NCBI GenBank assembly: GCA_964019695.1
Contig: OZ026527.1
Span: 73,867,471 to 73,931,470 of the forward strand
DNA: 64,000 nt
Direction: 5' to 3'
Origin: Loripinus fragilis
Lineage: Eukaryota > Mollusca > Bivalvia > Lucinida > Lucinidae
A model generated the notes under the pieces. That model was not told the DNA's origin and searched no databases. It was given only the letters and a program-made list of their open reading frames with translations. Every line of letters begins with the position of its first letter. The first letter of the stretch is position 1. Positions 58,142-64,000 of this stretch are shown in pieces. The translations under genes were made by a program, and so were the position numbers.

Positions 58142-60352
58142 CAGTGCGGACATGCTTGAAACGTGGAAGGTAAATAAACAAGCAGGATCCGAATGGTTCG
58201 CCAGCTTCATGAAAAGACACCCCTCGTTGTCTATTAGAACTCCAGAGGCAACTAGTTTGTCAAGAGCATCTAGTTTTAATAAAGATACTGTATCTATATT
58301 CTTCACGAAACTAGCTGAGGTTATTGACAGAAATCAAATACACCCAGGCAATATTTGGAATGTTGATGAGAGTGGTATAACTACCGTTCAGAAGCCTCGT
58401 AATATTGTGGCCCCATAATGTCATAAAACAGATCGGCACACTTACCTCCGGAGAAACAGGAGCACATGTCAGCATGTGCGCCGCTATCAGTGCTACAGGC
58501 AACACTGCTCCGCCTATGTTTGTGTTCCAACGTGTTAATTACCATGAACATTTTGTAAGAGGCGGTCCCACTGGTTGTATTGGAGCTGCACATAAATCTG
58601 GTTGGATGGCCTCAGACAATATCACCATGTTCATTAAACATTTCGCCGAACATGCAAAGCCATCACAGGATAGGAAAGTCTTACTCTTGCTCGACAATCA
58701 TGACTCTCACATAAGTATTGATACTCTCAATTTCGCAAAGGACAACGGTATCGTCATGCTCTCATTTCCGCCACATTGCTCGCACAAGTTGCAGCCACTA
58801 GACAGGTCAGTCAGTGGCTCTGTTGTTGTTGACTTTTTGTTTATTGTTACTCCCATTGTGGGAGTCTGCAATTGTCCTATGTTTTGTTGTACGTTACTTT
58901 ATGTCCATTCTAGTATTGCAATCATCTTGATGGGGAAGAGAGAGCTGATTGCTTTGCTTTATTTGTCTTCCTAGTGTCTTGTGATGGTTGAGCGGCTCTT
59001 CCTTGCAGTGTCACGGGGTTGTCTGCAGTTTGTGATTGTGGTATTTCCTGATCATACTCACTTACTTTTTTTGGACCGCTGAAAAAGTACATCGATAGTT
59101 CTCAGGATGACTGGATGAGGAATCATCATGGAAGTACGATGACTATATACGACATACCTGCGCAGGCAAAAGAGAGCTGGCCATTAGCAGCTACACCGAC
59201 GATTATCATGAGTGGCTTCAGAGTGTCTGGAGTTTACCAACACAATGCAAATGTAGTTGGCGATCATGAATATGCCCCATGCTTCGATACAGACAGACCT
59301 TTACCAAACAGTCAAGATGAAACCAGTTTAATTGGAGATATAGCCAAATCGATCACTTTGGCTACAACAGAGACATAAAATGATACCAGTGATCTGGGAC
59401 AGTCTATAGATATCTGTGGGAATATAAACCGCACTATGAACAATTTGGGAAGAGAAGTCATCATTGTTACTGGCGACAGACACTGTCTTCTTTATGCAGT
59501 AGAAAAATGCTTGACTCTTGAAAGCATAGGCACGGTGACGCATGAAGAGCTGTGTGAAGGCTTAGTTACCGAGATCAGAAGTAACATTGATTTTTAAGAT
59601 GACTTTGCTCCTGCTGGTCAAGATATAATTTCTGACATAGAGAACTATGTTCACAATAGGAAATACAATACCGACGCTGTTGATCTCGTACTGGCTGCTT
59701 TATGCAACTTACTAGGTGTATCGGCAATTGTGTATCGTTTTGGAGAAGACGATCTGAGCATAAAAGGACTAGGTCCTGGTAGACCAGGGGTGGTGTTTAA
59801 TGGTTACATTCATCTTGCACTGCATGGTGATGGTGTAAACACTCATTATAACGCACTCAGGCAAATTGACATAGCTGCACCAAGAGAAGCAAATACAGCT
59901 CGACCACTGTTTTCTCCAGAAGTCATACGCCCTCATCCAAAAGCACCCCCACTAAAATCAAACAAAGGAAGACCTAGGAAAAAGTCTACTATACTAACTG
60001 ATGATACCCCTGAAAAGTCTAAAATCAAAGAAGATATTAATGTAAGATCACAAAAGAAGCAAAAAACTCTTCCAAAAACACAAAACAAAATGGGTACGAA
60101 AGCAAGTACTAGTAAACGGAGAACATCAAAGAAAAATATAAACAATTGCACTAGGACGTATGTTCTGACGAGGACGAAGAAGAATGTTTTTGCCTAGTTT
60201 GTATCGAGCCCTATTCCAATAGCTTACCTGGTGAAAGTTGGGTTCAGTGCTATGATTGTAAAGGTTGGACACACGATGAATGCACGGGTATTCTACGCTA
60301 TCAAACATATATTTGTCAAATCTGTGAATCTGATGGTGACGTTTTCATATGA
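58142..60352 (+). pseudogene. pogo transposase with embedded OTU-like domain and PHD-like finger
   Basis: Would cut and paste the element. Order: GSEWFASFMKRHPSLSIRTP, IWNVDESG (first catalytic Asp), VLLLLDNHDSHIS (second Asp), FPPHCSHKLQPLDRSV (third Asp), then FGPLKKYI and MSGFRVSGVYQHN. The N-terminal HTH is not seen. The same frame continues, through stops at 59376 and about 59595, into VTGDRHCLLYAVEKCL (OTU-like Asp...Cys), DAVDLVLAALCNLLGVSAIV and IHLALHGDGVNTHYNAL (OTU-like His). Pogo-typical FSPEVIRPHPKAPP and a Lys-rich tail follow. After a frameshift near 60155 comes ECFCLVC, CYDCKGWTHDEC and CQIC, a C4HC3 PHD-like finger, ending at 60352. Breaks: a frameshift at about 58418, the insertion 58813-59069, two stops and the late frameshift. 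The OTU call rests on spacing and motifs. Confidence 0.75.
58813..59069 (+). mobile_element. 257-bp T2 insertion in the pogo gene
   Basis: Interrupts the transposase between GACAGGTCAGTC (DRSV) and TTTGGACCGCTG (FGPL). Removing exactly 257 bases restores the frame and the family-typical DRSVFGPLK. Its end GTATTTCCTGATCATACTCA with CTTAC matches fragments at 1636 and 19376. Likely a 5'-truncated retroelement end; no clear target duplication. Confidence 0.75.
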
Positions 60353-60947
60353 GCATGTGCATATATATGCCAGAAAATTAAACATGTAGAATTAACACAA
60401 GTCCTATGTGTAAATTTTACATGTTTAATGAGTCTCATTCAGCAAATTACTCATACATAGTAATGTGTTATTGAATGATAAAAACATGAAACACAAAGGA
60501 TGACAAATGTGCCACAGAAAGCTCAGAAAACTATTCGTTTTCAATCTTATTTTTGGGATGATTTAAAGCATTATGAATTGTTTAATTGTTTTTATAGTTA
60601 TTGTATGTGCTATGTCTTGAATATTTGAATTTGAGAGAAAAAAAGTTGTATTGTATCATTTTGCCCCATGTACTGTATCACTTTGCCCCGTGCACAGGGC
60701 AAAATGATACAGTTGACCTCACATTTTGAACGGCTGGTTTCAAGTACTTCTGCCACTTCATGCCTCAATGTATTTCTCCCAATAAGTAGCCAATACTTGA
60801 GAGTGTATTATACGTTTTAGAGCAAAACGATCTGTAGGTCCATTAAAGCAGGAAAAAATATTTAAAAAAGCCCCGGTCTCCCCTACGTAAGATAATCCAC
60901 TCGCTAAGTGGATTATCTCCACGTACAGGCGGGAAAGCCATGGTATA

Positions 60948-61351
60948 GCTATCACTCAAAGATATAACTATAGACCGTTTATGGTGTGCAAATAGTGGGA
61001 GTTCGGGAACTGTTGTATTTAAAGATATACATACAATTTGTCAATAAGGTGGTTCGTCCTTTTCCAAATGATGATCTGCTGACTTTTACATAACAAAAAT
61101 GCAATGTTCAAAATTGCCTAGACACTGGTATCTGTATGGGGGTAATTTTGATACAGGTGTGCGAGCCAGTATTTTGAACCCATATACCTGGCCTTTGAAA
61201 AAAAAGCCCATTCATAAACTTGATTTCACAGACAGTTGCTCTATTCATATACTGTCCTTTGAATTAATATACTGTACCCCTTCATATACTCTGTGATGAG
61301 CCACGTAATAAGAAAACTTGCTTTATGTAAATGTTAAAACAAAGGCTTAAG
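60948..61351. other. Anonymous spacer
   Basis: No gene or repeat recognised. Confidence 0.4.
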
Positions 61352-62234
61352 GTTAAGTCAAATATACCCTTCAGAGCTCCAACTTAATAAAGCTTATACC
61401 TCTGATACCGAAGCCACGTTTTAGACTTGTAGTTGTCCATTTCTAATGATATTGTTTCTACCAAAATTTATTATTTTGATTTTGAAATTTTCAGTTTCCC
61501 ATTTTTAGATGGTGATGTTCCTCGCTCTACATTCTATAGAGTCTATACCTCTCATTTCATTCGTTTTGCTAGAGCAACTAGCCATGTTTCTGACTACAAC
61601 ACTCGCAATAAATTGTTAAATCAGAAAGTTCTTAAACAAGGCTATCGGTATCATAAACTTCGCAAAACCTTTTCAAAATTTTATCGACGATACTATGATT
61701 TAATATCTAAATTCCAAGTTGGACTTTAATCTCTCTTGCGTCAAGGACTTTCTTGATTGAAGAAGATTGTTGGTTCTAATAATTTTTCAGCACAGTTTAT
61801 TAAAATGATTTCCCATTATAAAAAGATTGGCTATAACATTAATGTATTGCAACAGACTGCATGCATGCATGGTGGTCACCCCAATCACGGTAGGCAACTT
61901 TGTTTTCCTCTTTAATTGCACGCCGGTGTGTCGGACTTCAGACTCTGACGGTTCCGACTTAAGGACTTATCTATTGATTAGATGGTAGGGGCCTGATGCT
62001 TTGGCTGTTGTCAGCCCACCGGGGTTTACCTGTTGGATTTCTTTTGCTCCGGTATTCAGTTTTATGTACTGTTGAGTCCTTATCTTTGCTTTATGGCCTT
62101 TTTATATCTTGATTTTTATGTTCTAGGAGACGATGCATGGATAAGTTAGGGGTCTTTCATGCAATCCAAATATCTATGTGTCTTAATCCACATCTGAACT
62201 AAGGGTGAGGTTGGTGCCGTGAAACCGGTTTAAG
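61352..62234 (+). mobile_element. Naiad fragment N9 with RT C-terminus
   Basis: Starts at SQIYPSELQLNKAY of the RT and continues through FDFEIFSFPFLDGDVPRS, FIRFARATSHVSDYNTRNK and ISKFQVGL to the 3' UTR, ending at GTGAAACCGGTTTAAG. Both ends are truncated. There are frameshifts near 61425 and 61730 and an internal deletion after CAAGGACTTTCTTGA. Dead copy. Confidence 0.8.
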
Positions 62235-64000
62235 GTGGTACGGGACCCATGTCAAAAGATAACCGAGTGTTTTTTAAAAGAAAGTAAGAGTTATCTTTAT
62301 TTGTTGTCTTAAAACGTACAAGTATTGGTCTACACAAAAAATATATCATTTATCAACACATCTCGTATGAACAAATATATTTGACCATCTGGTCAATTTT
62401 CACCCCTCAATGCGTTCCGAGTTATATTCTTTGACTTTTCGCTTGCTGTAAAGACGGCGCCTCATGAATACGTAATTAGGACTGGTCAACCTTAGGCATA
62501 AGTAAAAGCTGAAAATGAGGCGTGGTTTTATTCAAAAGTAACTATCATCTTGCGCCATTATCTCAGTATAGACGCAAAACCCATTATTTAGTCCTTAAAA
62601 CGCCAGCAAAATAACTGCATCTACAAATGTCTACTTAACATAAGCATAGAGGCAAACATTGTGGATCAGTGATCTGGGCCCGCGCTGTTTGTCTTTGAGG
62701 CTACGCATATTTTAGTGGACGACAAAACATGCATTTTGTGATTATGCGCTTTAAGGGTTAATAAATGTGAGTTCAGTGTGTATACGGTTAGGATTTTCAC
62801 GAAATGCGCGCACGTTTGTGTAGCCCAAGCAACTTACTAATTCTTCACCAAATTATAAATAGAACCTGAATTCTCTTGTTCAGCAGATGAACTAGCCGAA
62901 CAAAGCCCAGATATGAATATTAAAGTTACCGCCTTTACATTGAGCGAAAAGTCTATCATTACCTGGTCAGGCAATTCTGGCCAGAAAAGTTAATATCCAT
63001 GCGTATTCAATGTATGTACTATTCGCTGATAAAGTGTCTTGCCCCATGGCACAGCACTATGACTCTGGTAATTCACAAATTAGTAATTCTTCAACCCCTA
63101 ACACTCTACGAACTGAGCCACTGTGCTTCTTAAGTCCATTATCTTTGTAAATATGACATCGTAGGTGGGAGGGCTCCCCCTTTTTTTAGCTTGGATGAAA
63201 CCAAAGAGCAACATATTGGACACTGTGAGATCGCTCGCCAAATGCTTGGGCATGCTTTGCGCTATTTTTAGCTAACCAGTGGGGAGTTTATTGACTGTAC
63301 GCTCACATATCAGCGCTTACAACTTCCACTCTCGTTTCATATTAGTCTACTGAAGACGTGAAGTTAGCTGACCTCTGCAAAAGGAGAGTATATTGACTGA
63401 AGCTTATTTTGTATTTATATATATGCGAGCTGTGAATAATCTAATATGGCCGTTCACATATGCATGCTTGTCTTAGCATTAACTAATTTCATTTATGAAA
63501 GAACTAAGCTCGTGTATCATCCCTTCTTTACCCATTGCCTCAGTGGTAGAATGTTCAACTTGAGACCAAGTAGTCCCTGGTTTGAGCCATATTGTATGTT
63601 TGTTTGTGTTTATCATTGGAGTGAAATAACGACATGTACCGCTAGGGGTTTACAAATTTTGGTAACGCTATGTAATGACGTCCGTAATGGTTTCTCATAT
63701 AATTATATGGCAACATCAAAGTTCCACGGAATTACTAAACGCGATTAAAAAGTAGTTTTAGGGTCATACGATAAATAGAACCTAACAGTCGTGCTCCTGT
63801 ATTATAACATTTATTTAGTCTGTCACGAATAAGTGACAAAATTCTTGGCAAGCCTCGCATTTCACCTCTATTTACAGCTCGTTTAATAACTTCAATATTG
63901 GGATCAAACGTGATTTTCTATGCATTACCACCTGCTAGAACACCAGGGTGGTGTTGAAACCCAAACCAGAAAGGCGAGCGTTATGACTACCCCTGAGGGG
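62235..64000. other. Non-coding right end, one tRNA-like sequence
   Basis: No coding exon recognised. Around 63526-63597 a tRNA-like stretch (TGCCTCAGTGGTAGAATGTT, then CTGGTTTGAGCC about 25 bases later) has A- and B-box character but no convincing cloverleaf, so it may be a SINE head. The rest is anonymous. Confidence 0.4.

Larger units (their letters stand above)
57627..60883 (+). mobile_element. pogo-type DNA transposon with OTU-like and PHD-like domains
   Basis: Perfect 14-bp terminal inverted repeats GGGGAGACCGGGGC (57627-57640 and 60870-60883), flanked by TA on both sides (57625-57626 and 60884-60885), as expected for Tc1/mariner-pogo elements. Subterminal GGGCAAAATGATACAG-type words occur at 57967, 57991 and 60697 and, inverted, at 60652 and 60674; these may be transposase-binding sites. 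Length 3257 bp, including a 257-bp later insertion. A GAG/GTAAGT donor near 57752 and a TTCAG acceptor at 58141 suggest a spliced 5' leader. Confidence 0.9.
57604..60947. repeat. Hairpin split by the pogo insertion
   Basis: Left flank TATACCATGGTTGTCCACCT GTA and right flank TACAGGCGGGAAAGCCATGG TATA are complementary. Just inside the right flank lies GATAATCCACT...AGTGGATTATC. Removing the pogo element and one TA restores a near-palindrome of about 90 bp centred on CTCGCTAAG. Confidence 0.75.

Noticed and set aside
63040..63135. Minus-strand tRNA-like sequence (AGTGGCTCAGTTCGTAGAGT)
   Set aside because: The A-box is good, but no B-box at the right distance and no cloverleaf could be formed. 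Possibly a SINE head.

Overview
The window looks like intergenic or intronic DNA from a bivalve mollusc genome. It is visibly AT-rich and has almost no intact host coding sequence. It is densely layered with transposable elements: Naiad-type Penelope-like retroelements, I/Nimb-like LINEs with RNase H, a pogo-type DNA transposon, many short inverted-repeat elements, arrays of ~185-bp repeats behind a conserved head, and a 55-bp satellite. The bivalve assignment is inference from repeat style (GGTCAAGGTCA-rich repeats, heads containing GTCCGTCCTTCCGTCAAC, abundant Naiads); no species is claimed.

Region by region. 1-9 kb: small hairpin and terminal-inverted-repeat (TIR) elements, then a giant near-perfect palindrome with ~550-bp arms (7774-8900). 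9.2-9.5 kb, minus strand: one exon encoding an RRM that resembles the first RRM of IGF2BP/Imp proteins, with good splice sites; this is the best host-gene evidence. 10.9-15.6 kb: a 5'-truncated Naiad followed by a 5'-truncated LINE (family A) with an uninterrupted 704-codon RT-RNase H frame. 16.9-23 kb: a 372-bp tandem duplication and a GCTCACCTG-ended repeat with a Naiad 3' end nested inside. 24.4-26.5 kb: the 55-bp satellite. 26.6-32.5 kb: a second LINE family (B), and head-plus-array elements with a Naiad inserted. 34.5-39.2 kb, minus: the longest Naiad, with a GIY-YIG nuclease domain upstream of the RT and a 1.2-kb repeat inserted between them. 40.5-44.3 kb: another head-plus-array element with nested insertions, and Naiad tails.

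45.05-52.23 kb holds a LINE A copy that appears full-length: 13-bp target duplication, ORF1 with zinc knuckles, ORF2 with endonuclease, RT and RNase H. Its 3' UTR is split by a LINE B copy that has its own 13-bp target duplication. 53.5-55.5 kb carries broken exons resembling a ZP-domain membrane protein, split by a tandem array. 57.19 kb is a tRNA-Met-like gene with a possible 18-nt intron. 57.63-60.88 kb is a complete TA-flanked pogo element; between its DDE catalytic domain and a terminal PHD-like finger its frame carries an OTU-like cysteine-protease domain. This is the most unusual object in the window.

The genes are mostly self-contained mobile-element genes in decay and do not form an operon or pathway. 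The nesting gives relative ages: LINE B is younger than LINE A at 45 kb, the pogo element is younger than the hairpin it splits, and a 257-bp retroelement-tail-like fragment is younger than the pogo gene it interrupts. Boundaries given for repeats are approximate to several bases unless a target duplication is quoted.
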